NCBI GenBank assembly: GCA_029260035.1
Contig: JAJDEA010000168.1
Location: 1-49,001, forward strand
Length of the DNA: 49,001 nucleotides
Origin: Phycisphaerae bacterium
GTDB lineage: Bacteria; Planctomycetota; Phycisphaerae; UBA1845
Direction: 5' to 3'
The stretch's first letter is position 1. The number at the start of each line of letters is the position of its first letter. Made by a program: the position numbers and the translations under genes. The notes below the pieces were generated by a model, which did no database searches, was not told the DNA's origin, and saw only the letters and a list, made by a program, of their open reading frames with translations. Shown here piece by piece: positions 1-8,300 of this stretch.

Positions 1-162
1 AATCGAGAGACACTCGCTTTCTATCTCGGATCGTCTTTGTTTCGACTCGGCGCTATTCATTTTCGGCGCACGCTGACGATGGAATTCGCTTCCGATTTGT
101 GGGAAATTTCTGAACGATGTCTTTCAATGAACATTGAGAAAGCTATAGCGGAGCAGAAGTGA
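1..162 (+). CDS. C-terminal end of an unidentified protein (partial)
   Basis: An open frame runs from base 1 to a TGA at 160-162, giving the last 53 residues of a protein that begins outside the window. The tail is a mix of hydrophobic and charged residues (FYLGSSLFRLGAIHF, then ISERCLSMNIEKAIAEQK) with no motif I recognise. The stop overlaps the GTG start of the next gene by four bases (GTGA), a typical translational-coupling arrangement. That overlap supports both this stop and the GTG start downstream. No function can be assigned. Confidence 0.6.
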   Translation, partial: NRETLAFYLGSSLFRLGAIHFRRTLTMEFASDLWEISERCLSMNIEKAIAEQK

Positions 163-896
163 TAAAGACAGTGAAGAAAAAAACGAGTCGGCCAAAATTG
201 CTTAGCAATCAATTTCACAGCGTGGGCGGGCGCGCGAGAGGATTCACCTTGCTCGAGCTGCTAGTCGTCATCGGCATCCTCAGTTTGATTATGTCGATCC
301 TGCTCCCGTCGCTAAAGAAAGCGAGAATTCAAGCCAAGAACACACAATGCCTGAATCGTTTGCGTGCCATCATGGTGGCGAACACGATGTACATTCAAGA
401 CCATGGAAGATTCCCCGCGCTGAATAACATGCCCGATGATGGTACTTGGCAGTACAACTACTTGATCTACGATGGACGTGATTTCGAGAGCAATTTCGGC
501 CCGCTTATCGATGACGGCAGAACCCTCGAAAATGTGAAGGTGCTGTATTGTCCGTTTCAGACAGACCCGTTTCATAGTTTCGCAACGGCTGAAAACCCCT
601 GGCCTGTCGTGTCGCTGCTGGATACACGTTCAAGCTATGGCAGACGATATCATCTCAGCGGCAAGTCCATTTCTCAACTAAAGAGAACCCCGGCCTTCGC
701 AGCCGACGTGTTCCATTTGCCCAAGGTAATCAAGAGCGGCCACAAAACGGGGGTCAATGCGGTGTACATCGACGGACATGCTTCCTGGATCCGTGACGAC
801 GGATTTTTGACAGACAATGAATTGACACATCCATTCGAGGTCGAAGACAATGACATCGTAGAGGACATTTGGGATCGATTTAATGAGGGGCGGTAG
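159..896 (+). CDS. Type II secretion/type IV pilin-like pseudopilin (prepilin N-terminal methylation domain)
   Basis: A 245-residue protein with a class III (prepilin) signal: a basic leader, then RGFTLLELLVVIGILSL, so cleavage is expected between Gly28 and Phe29, with the conserved Glu at mature position 5. One hydrophobic helix (about 29-50) is followed by a globular periplasmic or surface part. The C-terminal third has VNAVYIDGHASWI, the H-X9-DG style motif common in the large planctomycete pseudopilin families. The GTG start at 159 is chosen because it overlaps the upstream stop (GTGA) and has a purine-rich stretch (GCGGAGCAG) before it. The next gene starts on the base after the stop, so they are probably co-transcribed. 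The particular secretion or pilus machine it serves is not in view. Confidence 0.85.
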   Translation: MIKTVKKKTSRPKLLSNQFHSVGGRARGFTLLELLVVIGILSLIMSILLPSLKKARIQAKNTQCLNRLRAIMVANTMYIQDHGRFPALNNMPDDGTWQYNYLIYDGRDFESNFGPLIDDGRTLENVKVLYCPFQTDPFHSFATAENPWPVVSLLDTRSSYGRRYHLSGKSISQLKRTPAFAADVFHLPKVIKSGHKTGVNAVYIDGHASWIRDDGFLTDNELTHPFEVEDNDIVEDIWDRFNEGR

Positions 897-1577
897 ATGA
901 CATCTCGAACCAAATCTGATCCGGCAAAGAGCAAGATGCAACGAATCATAGTCATTGCAATTGTGGTGACGGTTCTGGCTGGGCTGGGTTTCGTCTTTTA
1001 CCCTCGCTCGGAAAACGAATTGCGACGCGATCCCGAGAGAAAGCTTTTCGTTGATGTTGAACGGGCAATCAGTGGGCACAAGATCAAGTTGGATGATGAC
1101 GAAGTCGTAATCTACAACGGCGTCCGCGCTCCTTATCCCGGCGAAAAACATTTCGAGAAAGTTCTTCAACGAAATAACGAATTGGTTAAGGGAAAAAATG
1201 TGCGCCTGCGATTCGATAAGCAAAAACGCGACAGCAGGAATCGCACGTTGGCCTATGTGTTTGTTGGAGGGAACTTCGTGAACGAAACGCTGGTACGCGA
1301 AGGACTTGCGTACGTCCGATTGACAACCACAACGCAAAGATTTGCAAAACGGCTTCTTGCAGCGCAAGCTGACGCACGAAAACATCGACGAGGCGTTTGG
1401 CAGGATCAGCGATTGGCGTCGATGCGGTCCTATCCTGCGGATCCCAAGTATGGCAACTTTCACAGGATGACTTGCGACGAAGTTTCCAAAATCAAGCCCG
1501 AGCGCAAGACCATGCTGTCGTCAAAAAGGGTCGCATTTAAGCAAGGGTATGCGCCTTGTCGGCACTGTAAGCCGTGA
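897..1577 (+). CDS. Membrane-anchored staphylococcal-nuclease-like (SNase/TNase) protein
   Basis: A 226-residue protein. A basic N-terminus and one hydrophobic segment (about 18-36) suggest an inner-membrane anchor or uncleaved signal. Residues of about 50-168 match the SNase (thermonuclease, OB-fold) family, clearest in RDSRNRTLAYVFVGGNFVN and LVREGLAYV. The Arg that corresponds to nuclease Arg87 is present. The usual 'RLxGIDAPE' active-site strand reads VIYNGVRAPYPGE, so the other catalytic Arg and Glu are not where expected and nuclease activity is doubtful. The C-terminus has an HRMTC...CRHCKP module, also found at the ends of other SNase-like proteins and possibly metal-binding. The start abuts the upstream stop, and the stop overlaps the next start by four bases. 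Confidence 0.8.
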   Translation: MTSRTKSDPAKSKMQRIIVIAIVVTVLAGLGFVFYPRSENELRRDPERKLFVDVERAISGHKIKLDDDEVVIYNGVRAPYPGEKHFEKVLQRNNELVKGKNVRLRFDKQKRDSRNRTLAYVFVGGNFVNETLVREGLAYVRLTTTTQRFAKRLLAAQADARKHRRGVWQDQRLASMRSYPADPKYGNFHRMTCDEVSKIKPERKTMLSSKRVAFKQGYAPCRHCKP

Positions 1578-2938
1578 TGCACCAACGCCGAATCAATCTC
1601 GCTGACCAAGCCGCGCCGAAATCATGGACACCTTTTCCCTCGATGGAATCAATCGCACGCTGGTTGCGACTTTCGGTTAGCTGGCCGAATGGCGTGAGTC
1701 TCGTAAACGTTCGAATTCATCGCCTGTGGGCTGGCAAGAAAAGGCGGGTGACGTTCGAGTTGGAATTGGTTCTTTCGCGAAACGGAACATCCGAGTCTTC
1801 CGTTCTTCAGGGGGGTATTTCCGAGCATCCGCCCGTCTGGCGTCCGCGCCATCGGGCTGACATGGGTGCAAACGGAATCATCCTGGGGCTTCGCCTGTTC
1901 GATGCCGAGCTTGGCATCTGGGTTTGCTCGCCTGATCGGGACAAACGCCTACCGATCATCCGAGATTTGCTCGATCGGGCTGAGCTGGGCCGATTGTTAG
2001 ATTGTATCATTCCTGAACAAAAGAGCAGCGAGCGGATTGATGGGCAAGTCGAGCGCAGGCAAATTCGCGAGGCGGGCCTTTCGAGTGATCTGATTGCCTA
2101 CCGTACCAATAGGAGATGTGTTTTCCGTGTGATTGACCAGCGATCGGGTGTCAATGACAAGACTATCTTCGTTAAGGCATTCAAGCGCCCGCCAAAGGCT
2201 TCCGACATTGCTGCAACACGTGAGTTCTGTAACGAGCTTGCTCAAGTCAGCCACGGATTCGTGCGCGTGCCGGACATCTTAGGATATGACGAAGTACGCG
2301 GCGTGTTGGTTACGGCTGGTATTCAAGATCAGGAGTCGGATCAGAGTAAGACGCACGATGATATTGAGCGTGCTGCGAAGTGTCTGGCGGCTTTGCATCA
2401 GTGCGGAGCAGAGGCTCACAGCCGGGTTCATTCAGCGCTAGACGAAGTGGACACGGTTGCTCGGTGGGCAGACGTGCTGCCAATTGTACTTGACGCCCGA
2501 GCGCACCAGCTTGAAGAGATCGTTCTGGCGCTAAAGAATCGTGCGGAGGAATTGCACCCATCGATAAATGTGTCCATCCATCGTGATTTCTACGATGCCC
2601 AGTTGATCCATCATAAGAACGTCAGTTGGATTCTTGATCTTGACACGCTTTGCGCCGGTCACGCCGAACTTGATATCGCCACCTATACAGCGCATTGCTT
2701 TTTCGACGCACTTCGAAGTGGCGATGCTCATCAAGATACGAAGGGAACGATGGAGTTGCTGATAACGAAATACCAACTAGCGGGAGGCGACCTCAGCCGG
2801 AAAACATTGCAATTCTATATGTCGTGCGCGTTGGCGCGTTTGGGTGCGTTGCAGTTTGCCCGAGGAGCGAGTAAAGCCATTGTGAAAGAGCTTTGGAATT
2901 TTGCGGAGGATTACCTGGAAGGCCGTGCTGTTGTTTAA
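1574..2938 (+). CDS. Aminoglycoside-phosphotransferase-like (APH/choline-kinase fold) protein
   Basis: A 454-residue protein with a GTG start overlapping the upstream stop (GTGA). The second half looks like the APH phosphotransferase fold: a Brenner-type catalytic loop HRDFYDAQ at about 335-342, where the usual Asn is Gln, then the metal-binding ILDLDTL about 17 residues later. The first 150 or so residues are less typical and may be a separate domain. Members of this fold phosphorylate small molecules or sugars. The substrate cannot be read from the sequence, and a resistance function is not implied. Position before a sulfatase and after envelope-type genes hints at modification of a surface or extracellular component, which is inference only. 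Confidence 0.7.
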   Translation: MMHQRRINLADQAAPKSWTPFPSMESIARWLRLSVSWPNGVSLVNVRIHRLWAGKKRRVTFELELVLSRNGTSESSVLQGGISEHPPVWRPRHRADMGANGIILGLRLFDAELGIWVCSPDRDKRLPIIRDLLDRAELGRLLDCIIPEQKSSERIDGQVERRQIREAGLSSDLIAYRTNRRCVFRVIDQRSGVNDKTIFVKAFKRPPKASDIAATREFCNELAQVSHGFVRVPDILGYDEVRGVLVTAGIQDQESDQSKTHDDIERAAKCLAALHQCGAEAHSRVHSALDEVDTVARWADVLPIVLDARAHQLEEIVLALKNRAEELHPSINVSIHRDFYDAQLIHHKNVSWILDLDTLCAGHAELDIATYTAHCFFDALRSGDAHQDTKGTMELLITKYQLAGGDLSRKTLQFYMSCALARLGALQFARGASKAIVKELWNFAEDYLEGRAVV

Positions 2939-3023
2939 GGTATTCGTTGATTGGCCGCCTCGTTTGCGGCATAAAATGAAGTCCATTCATAACTCTCTTG
3001 GCATACGTTTGAGGAATTAGGAT

Positions 3024-4373
3024 TTGGTTCGATACATTGTCTTAGTTGTGATAGATTGCCTTCGAGCGGACCATGCTTCGCACAACGGCTATCATTTGCC
3101 GACCACGCCGACGATCGATTCGCTTGGCGAGTCCGGCATCATTTGGGAACAAGCCCACAGCGCGTCATCGTGGACGAAGCCTTCCGTCACGTCCATGCTC
3201 ACAGGATTGTATCCGAACCAGCACGGCGTGTTTCACGGTGTAAAGCGATCGAAGAAACGTGACACGGCAACGACTGATCGGCTGGCCGATTCGATTCCGA
3301 CGCTGGCCTCCGTGTTTTCCAGTGCGGGCTGGAGGTGTGGGGCTTTTATCAACAATGCACAACTCGGCGAGTTTTCGGGGCTTGGTCGCGGGTTTGAGAC
3401 ATATGTCCCAAACGCCGGCAAGGCGGATCGACTCATCGGTATGTTTTCGGATTGGATGCACGCGGATCAAAATCAGCCGGGCTTCGCCTATCTGCATTTC
3501 CTGGAGTCGCATTGGCCTTATAAGCCGAGACGAAGACATGTCGCTATGTTTGGCGGCAACCGGGATCAAAATTGCTTCCGAGATCACAGCGCTCGAGATT
3601 TCGGAAAACTACGCAGGTCAATCTCGCGTGGGGATGCTGAGCTATCCGCGAATGAACTTACCCAGCTATGCCAATTGTATGACGGTTCTGTTCGAAGGTT
3701 GGACGGCAAGATCAAAATCATACAGAAGATGCTGGATGATTTAGGAGTACGAGAAGAAACCGCCATATTGGTAACGGCTGATCATGGCGAAGAATTCATG
3801 GAACACGACCGTATCGGCCACGGCCATTCGCTCTACGATGAGCTGACACATGTTCCGCTTGTTGCACAGATCCCCAGTCTTGAGGGTGGAGATAGACGTC
3901 GTGATCCTGTCAGTCTTACCGACCTCCCTTGCACTTTGCTCGATATCGCCGGGCTGCCCCAAAGCCTGCCGGGACGTTCCCTGGTTGCGCAGTGCGCAAC
4001 CGATACCCCGGTATTTAGTGAACTTTGGATTCGACATCGATATATTCAAACCGTTCGTGTAGCGCAATGGAAACTGCATCGGGAACGAAAAGCCGAGCAA
4101 AGAAGCGGGAATGCGATGGAATCCATACCCATCCAGGAATGGTTGACTTCAACCCCTGTTTTGGAAACGGAAACTCTTTTCGATATCGAAGCCGACCCCC
4201 ACGAAACGAAGAACTGTATCAACGAGGCAAAGCGACAAGGCGATTCACTCAGAGACGTACTCAATCGCTGGTGGGAAAAATGTGGCACGCTGAACGCATC
4301 GCAAACCGACTCGCAAACTGAAATCGACAACGAAGTCGTTTTGCGCCTGCGTAGCCTTGGATATCTCGATTAA
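3024..4373 (+). CDS. Sulfatase-family (alkaline phosphatase superfamily) hydrolase
   Basis: A 449-residue protein with a TTG start preceded by GAGGAATTAGGA. The N-terminus carries the metal-binding IDCLRADH, and the nucleophile region reads SSWTKPSVTSMLTG. The second metal site appears as TADHGEEF followed by HGHSLYDE, and a C-terminal ETLFDIEADPHETKN matches the usual sulfatase ending. The canonical Cys/Ser-x-Pro-x-Arg formylglycine motif is absent. A Thr or Ser in SWTKPS is the likely nucleophile, as in phosphonate/phosphate ester hydrolase-like members, so the substrate may not be a sulfate ester. No signal peptide is evident, suggesting cytoplasmic action. It lies 85 bp after the kinase gene and converges on the response regulator gene downstream. 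Confidence 0.88.
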   Translation: MVRYIVLVVIDCLRADHASHNGYHLPTTPTIDSLGESGIIWEQAHSASSWTKPSVTSMLTGLYPNQHGVFHGVKRSKKRDTATTDRLADSIPTLASVFSSAGWRCGAFINNAQLGEFSGLGRGFETYVPNAGKADRLIGMFSDWMHADQNQPGFAYLHFLESHWPYKPRRRHVAMFGGNRDQNCFRDHSARDFGKLRRSISRGDAELSANELTQLCQLYDGSVRRLDGKIKIIQKMLDDLGVREETAILVTADHGEEFMEHDRIGHGHSLYDELTHVPLVAQIPSLEGGDRRRDPVSLTDLPCTLLDIAGLPQSLPGRSLVAQCATDTPVFSELWIRHRYIQTVRVAQWKLHRERKAEQRSGNAMESIPIQEWLTSTPVLETETLFDIEADPHETKNCINEAKRQGDSLRDVLNRWWEKCGTLNASQTDSQTEIDNEVVLRLRSLGYLD

Positions 4374-4439
4374 CGGAAGTTGCACTCGAATTCGATGATG
4401 AATCTTGAACTATCAGAACCCGTGTTCGGGATTCAATGG

Positions 4440-5843
4440 CTAGGTGTTCTTCTCGAATTTCTCTATTCGATACCGGACCGCGTCGCGCGAGATGCCAAGA
4501 AGCCTAGCCGCTCGGCTTAGGTTGTGCTTTGAATAATCGAGCGCTGACTTGATGATTTCGTATTCGATGTCTTCGAGTTTGGGGCATTCCTTGGTGAAGT
4601 CCACAACGATTGTTTTAGAAGTGGAAGCAAGTTCAAGCGAGATCGTACCGCTTGGCTCCGGCATTTTTATGTTCAAATGCTGTTCTGTTATGATCGGCCC
4701 ATCTGCATTCAACACGGCACTTTCTATAGCGTGCCTAAGTTCGCGAACGTTGCCAGGCCAATCATAATCCTTGAATGCCTGTTTCGCATCATCGCCAAAA
4801 CCCGTCACATGACAACCATATTGCGCCACGAATTCCTTCAAAAAGAAATCTGCAAGCTCTTCAATATCCGAATCACGTTCACGCAAAGGTGGCATGTCGA
4901 TTTTCAGTACATGCAGCCGATGGTAAAGGTCTTCACGAAATTCGGATGCCGTGATGGCTTCACTAAGATCGCGGTTCGTCGCAGCAATCACATGCACATT
5001 GACTTGTTTTTCGCGCGTTGCACCAACGGGTCGGATAATTCGTCTTTCGAGGACGTCAAGAAGTTTCGCCTGAAGAGCAAGTGAAACATGTCCGATCTCA
5101 TTCAAGAAGATCGTCCCTTCGTTCGCCACCTCAAAAAGACCGCGCTTGTCGGTACGAGCATCCGTGAATGCCCCTTTCACATGGCCAAACAACTCCGACT
5201 CGGCCAGCTGATCGGGAATCGCCGCACAGTTGACATGGACAAATTGGTTATTGCTTCGTGGTCCGTTGTAATGAATCGCCCGCGCAACGAGGTCCTTGCC
5301 CGTACCGGTCTCGCCTGTAATCAGAATGCTGGGAGGTTTAGGGGTAGCGATTGCAGCGATCGCCGTCATACGCTCGACGAATGTCTTAACGGCGCGCATC
5401 TGCTCACATTGGCCGAGTATGCTGGCGCTTGCACTTTTGGGGCGCTCTCGATCGCGGAAGTAGTCGAGACCCACCGCTGCACTGCGATACTTCAAGGCGC
5501 GTTCCACGACAAGCAGAAGTGCCTGCAAGTCGACCGGTTTGCTGATGAAATCACTTGCACCGAGCTTCATCGCTTCGACCGCGGTATCGACGCTTCCGTG
5601 CGCAGTGAGAACAATGAAAGCCGCGGGATTGTTGACAGCACGAAGTTGGCGGAGCACGTCCAAGCCACTAATTCCGGGCAACTGATAATCGCAAAGGATT
5701 ACGTCGGGCCAACCAGCCTGTGCCGACTCAACGCCAGCCTCTCCTTCTTTAACGCAAGTGGCGTCATGGTCGTTCAGCACGAAAAAATCAGTGATGTTCT
5801 TCGCCAGAATCGGCTCATCTTCGATTACAAGGATATTTGCCAA
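4440..5843 (-). CDS. Sigma-54-dependent response regulator (NtrC family)
   Basis: A 467-residue regulator with three domains: receiver (about 1-120; acidic pocket Glu8/Asp9, phospho-acceptor Asp52, conserved Thr in VLTAHG, Lys in ISKPVD), AAA+ sigma-54 activator (about 145-375) and a C-terminal Fis-type helix-turn-helix (NLSRAARLLGISRDAVRYRI). Walker A is GETGTGKD. The sigma-54 contact loop reads GAFTDA rather than GAFTGA, and Walker B reads TIFLNEIGHV with Asn where most members have Asp. Both variants leave ATP-driven open-complex formation plausible but atypical. It is divergent from a histidine kinase, its probable partner. It should activate RpoN promoters; none could be pinned down in this window. 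Confidence 0.92.
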   Translation of the reverse strand: MANILVIEDEPILAKNITDFFVLNDHDATCVKEGEAGVESAQAGWPDVILCDYQLPGISGLDVLRQLRAVNNPAAFIVLTAHGSVDTAVEAMKLGASDFISKPVDLQALLLVVERALKYRSAAVGLDYFRDRERPKSASASILGQCEQMRAVKTFVERMTAIAAIATPKPPSILITGETGTGKDLVARAIHYNGPRSNNQFVHVNCAAIPDQLAESELFGHVKGAFTDARTDKRGLFEVANEGTIFLNEIGHVSLALQAKLLDVLERRIIRPVGATREKQVNVHVIAATNRDLSEAITASEFREDLYHRLHVLKIDMPPLRERDSDIEELADFFLKEFVAQYGCHVTGFGDDAKQAFKDYDWPGNVRELRHAIESAVLNADGPIITEQHLNIKMPEPSGTISLELASTSKTIVVDFTKECPKLEDIEYEIIKSALDYSKHNLSRAARLLGISRDAVRYRIEKFEKNT

Positions 5844-5995
5844 CAGATGCTCCTGTGCTTGCTTAGCGAAACGATGCGACTCTATCTATTGTCTTGCGGT
5901 ACAGCGCTACGTCAACTATTTTGCGGTCTGTAGATTCGTCGAAAAAGGCTGATGGCAACGACCGATCCGAAAAGGTCTTGCCGATCGAGGTTATT

Positions 5996-7399
5996 GTGAG
6001 CCGAAAGCCAGGCATTCAAGTCAAGCGGTCGAACGAGCAGAAGTTTCGCTGGCGATGGTATCATTATTATTTCCTCCTCGCCTTTTTTGATATTCTGGTA
6101 ATTGTCGCGACCTTGACCCTTTATCATCAGAATCTGTCTTCCTACGATCTTGCGCTGACCAAGCTCGCCAAGAACCACGCGAAACAACGGTGGGTCCAAA
6201 GCCTAAGGTTGGCCGTCATCGAGTTGAACGCCCCTGGCAATGACGTATTCGCCTCCCGACAGGTTGAACGTGAGAGGGCAAGATTCATCAAGGCGCAGGA
6301 ACATATGCAAGAGTTGCTCGCGCATGGGAAGAATCTCGATGTTGATGTTTCAGAGTTCCAAGAGCACATCAGGAAAATGGTTGCCATCGAGACCGAAATC
6401 CTTAATCGTTTTGCCGTCGAGCTGGGGCCGGATAAATCGATGCAGGACATCCAAAACAGCCTGGCCAAGGCTGCGGCGCAAATGGCAGTTATGGACCGCC
6501 ATCAGGCTGATTCCGTAACGGCATTGTCGGAACTCGATCAGTATTTTCTAATGAGAATTGCGAGTTTGCTCAACGAATACGGCGACCGACTTGAACAATA
6601 CGCCGCTTTCGAGAAGTTTTTCCTAGCAATCATCGTTGTCATCTTGGTAGCGGTGTTTTGGTTCGGGCGCCAATTGCAGCTCACGGATGAGCAGATAGTC
6701 CTGGGGCAGCAACATGTGCATAGTGAACGTCAACAACGACTTGCTGAGATTGGCGAGTTGTGTGCGGGGGTCGCACACGGCATTCGCAATCCTCTTGCTG
6801 CGATTTCAAGCTCTGCCCAGCTTGCTTTGAATTATGGCGAAGTTGATAGCGCTACTAAATCTCGTATTTCCGATGTACTCACGGAATGCTCACGTCTGGA
6901 AAAACGCGTCTCCAGGCTCCTGAGTTTTTCAGCCGCACCAAACCTGAGCCTGGAGAAGTACGACTTGTGCGGTGCGGTAAAGCAAGCAGTCGATGAAATC
7001 GCACCCACTATGGCCGCGGGGAAAATACGTTTCCAGGTTGACATCCATGCCGCAGAGATGACAGTTCGAGGTGATAGGGAAAGAATGGTGCAGAGTGTCA
7101 TCGAAATCATATCTAATGCGATGGACCACGTTTCTTCTGAAGGCACTATTCAAGTCAATTGCACGATTGATAGCGGCGTCCGGCGTGTTGCGGTGATTGA
7201 CGTTGTGGACGATGGACCTGGCATTCCGGAAAACGCACGCGCCCGCGTCTTTGATCTTTTCTACACAACCAGAGAACAGGGAATTGGGATTGGCCTTGCC
7301 TCGGTAAAACGGGCAGTAGAGTTTCAAGGCGGCACCGTGGCGGTTGTCCCTTCGACAAAGGGCGCGCACATCAGAATCCTACAGCCGTTGGATTCATAG
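5996..7399 (+). CDS. Membrane sensor histidine kinase (NtrB-like core)
   Basis: The frame is open from a TTG at 5894, but the GTG at 5996 is preferred because GAGG lies five bases before it; the earlier TTG has no ribosome-binding site. The product is 467 residues: TM1 at about 23-43, a periplasmic helical region, TM2 at about 202-221, then HisKA with AEIGELCAGVAHGIRNPL, N box EIISNAMDHV, G1 VDDGPGIPE and G2 GIGIGLASVKRAV. The residue after the phosphorylated His is Gly rather than the common Glu or Asp. It is divergent from the NtrC-type regulator and is probably its kinase. A degenerate copy of its last 60 or so codons lies about 670 bp downstream, beyond the sigma factor gene. Confidence 0.88.
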   Translation: MSRKPGIQVKRSNEQKFRWRWYHYYFLLAFFDILVIVATLTLYHQNLSSYDLALTKLAKNHAKQRWVQSLRLAVIELNAPGNDVFASRQVERERARFIKAQEHMQELLAHGKNLDVDVSEFQEHIRKMVAIETEILNRFAVELGPDKSMQDIQNSLAKAAAQMAVMDRHQADSVTALSELDQYFLMRIASLLNEYGDRLEQYAAFEKFFLAIIVVILVAVFWFGRQLQLTDEQIVLGQQHVHSERQQRLAEIGELCAGVAHGIRNPLAAISSSAQLALNYGEVDSATKSRISDVLTECSRLEKRVSRLLSFSAAPNLSLEKYDLCGAVKQAVDEIAPTMAAGKIRFQVDIHAAEMTVRGDRERMVQSVIEIISNAMDHVSSEGTIQVNCTIDSGVRRVAVIDVVDDGPGIPENARARVFDLFYTTREQGIGIGLASVKRAVEFQGGTVAVVPSTKGAHIRILQPLDS

Positions 7400-7455
7400 T
7401 CTAGGACGATCGAGTGTGCAAAGGAACGCGTTACCTGATGGACAAATTCGCAACC

Positions 7456-8049
7456 TCAGTCTACCAACACTTCGTTGAATAAATCGTGGTATCTTTGCCG
7501 CAGACGTTTTCGGATACGAGATTTGGCCGCGTAAACCTGATCGGCTGAAATCTCCAGCGATTCGCAAACACGTTCGACCGGCCATTCGGACACGACATAC
7601 AATTCAAACGCTCGGCGTGTCACCGTCGATGCCTCCTCCAGCACTTTTTTCAAGCAATATCGCTGGTGTTTACGCCTCCATTGGTCTTCCCATGAATCAT
7701 GTGCAGATGGCTCCGACCCAACTCGCTGGTCAAAGGAGTCTGTCAGTCCGCTGATCGGCCGCTGTCGCCGGAACATGTCATTGATCTTGTTGTTCGCGAC
7801 ACGTCGAAGCCACCCCTTGAAGCTGCCTTTGGATGGCGCGTAGTCAAATTTTGGCATTTTCTGGGCAAGCATCGCAAAACACTCTTGGACCACTTCTCGG
7901 GCCGCCTCGCCCTTCAAGCCACGAAGCCGGGCGTAGCGATAAAGTAATGGGTCGTAAATAGTGACGAAGTCTCGCCAGCTTAGTTCGTCGTGCGTATCCT
8001 TGACTCGCCTAATCAGCGACGCGCGTGTCTTGTCCGTCCAAACTGACAT
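7456..8049 (-). CDS. ECF-type RNA polymerase sigma factor (planctomycete family)
   Basis: A 197-residue sigma-70-like factor. The N-terminal region WRDFVTIYDPLLYRYARLRGL and EAAREVVQECFAMLAQKMP match region 2 of planctomycete ECF factors. KGSFKGWLRRVANNKINDMFRRQ is the 2.4/DNA-recognition part, and VERVCESLEISADQVYAAKSRIRKRLRQ is the region-4 helix-turn-helix. No anti-sigma factor is adjacent. The gene points toward the kinase gene, and the duplicated kinase fragment lies just beyond its start. This suggests the sigma gene and a copied kinase end were rearranged together. Its regulon cannot be read here. Confidence 0.88.
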   Translation of the reverse strand: MSVWTDKTRASLIRRVKDTHDELSWRDFVTIYDPLLYRYARLRGLKGEAAREVVQECFAMLAQKMPKFDYAPSKGSFKGWLRRVANNKINDMFRRQRPISGLTDSFDQRVGSEPSAHDSWEDQWRRKHQRYCLKKVLEEASTVTRRAFELYVVSEWPVERVCESLEISADQVYAAKSRIRKRLRQRYHDLFNEVLVD

Positions 8050-8073
8050 TTCCGTTCAAGCTCCAGTTTTAAG

Positions 8074-8250
8074 AGGCCTTGGCATACCGAAAAACGCACA
8101 TGCTCGCGTGTACGATCTCTTCTTCTCAACAAGAGACAGGGTATTGGGATTGGCTTTGCCACGGTTAAGCGGACAGTAGAGTTTCAGGGCGGCACCGTTG
8201 CGATTGTTCCTTCGACAAAGGGCGCACATATCAGAATCCTGCAGCTGTAG
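8074..8250 (+). pseudogene. Frameshifted remnant of the histidine kinase C-terminus
   Basis: This stretch closely matches the 3' end of the kinase gene that finishes at 7399. It covers the G1-F-G2 part of the ATPase domain (GIPKNAHARVYDLFFSTR, then after a shift GIGIGFATVKRTVEFQGG and IVPSTKGAHIRILQ). Compared with the intact gene, one base is missing in the AGAGAACAGG region (here AGAGACAGG), which breaks the frame. No start codon or upstream kinase domains are attached. It is a non-functional duplicate fragment. The ECF sigma gene sits between parent and copy. Confidence 0.85.
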
Positions 8251-8300
8251 GTTCAATAGCCCGACGTGCCCTCCTGCACTACTTGAGTCAGTCCATCTCC

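Noticed and set aside
678..1463. Minus-strand frame of 261 codons opposite the pseudopilin and SNase-like genes
   Set aside because: It has no ribosome-binding site or domain and lies opposite two well-supported genes.
5088..5933. Long plus-strand frame (281 codons) across the response regulator
   Set aside because: It is the reverse complement of the AAA+ and receiver domains of the regulator; no domain or ribosome-binding site supports it.
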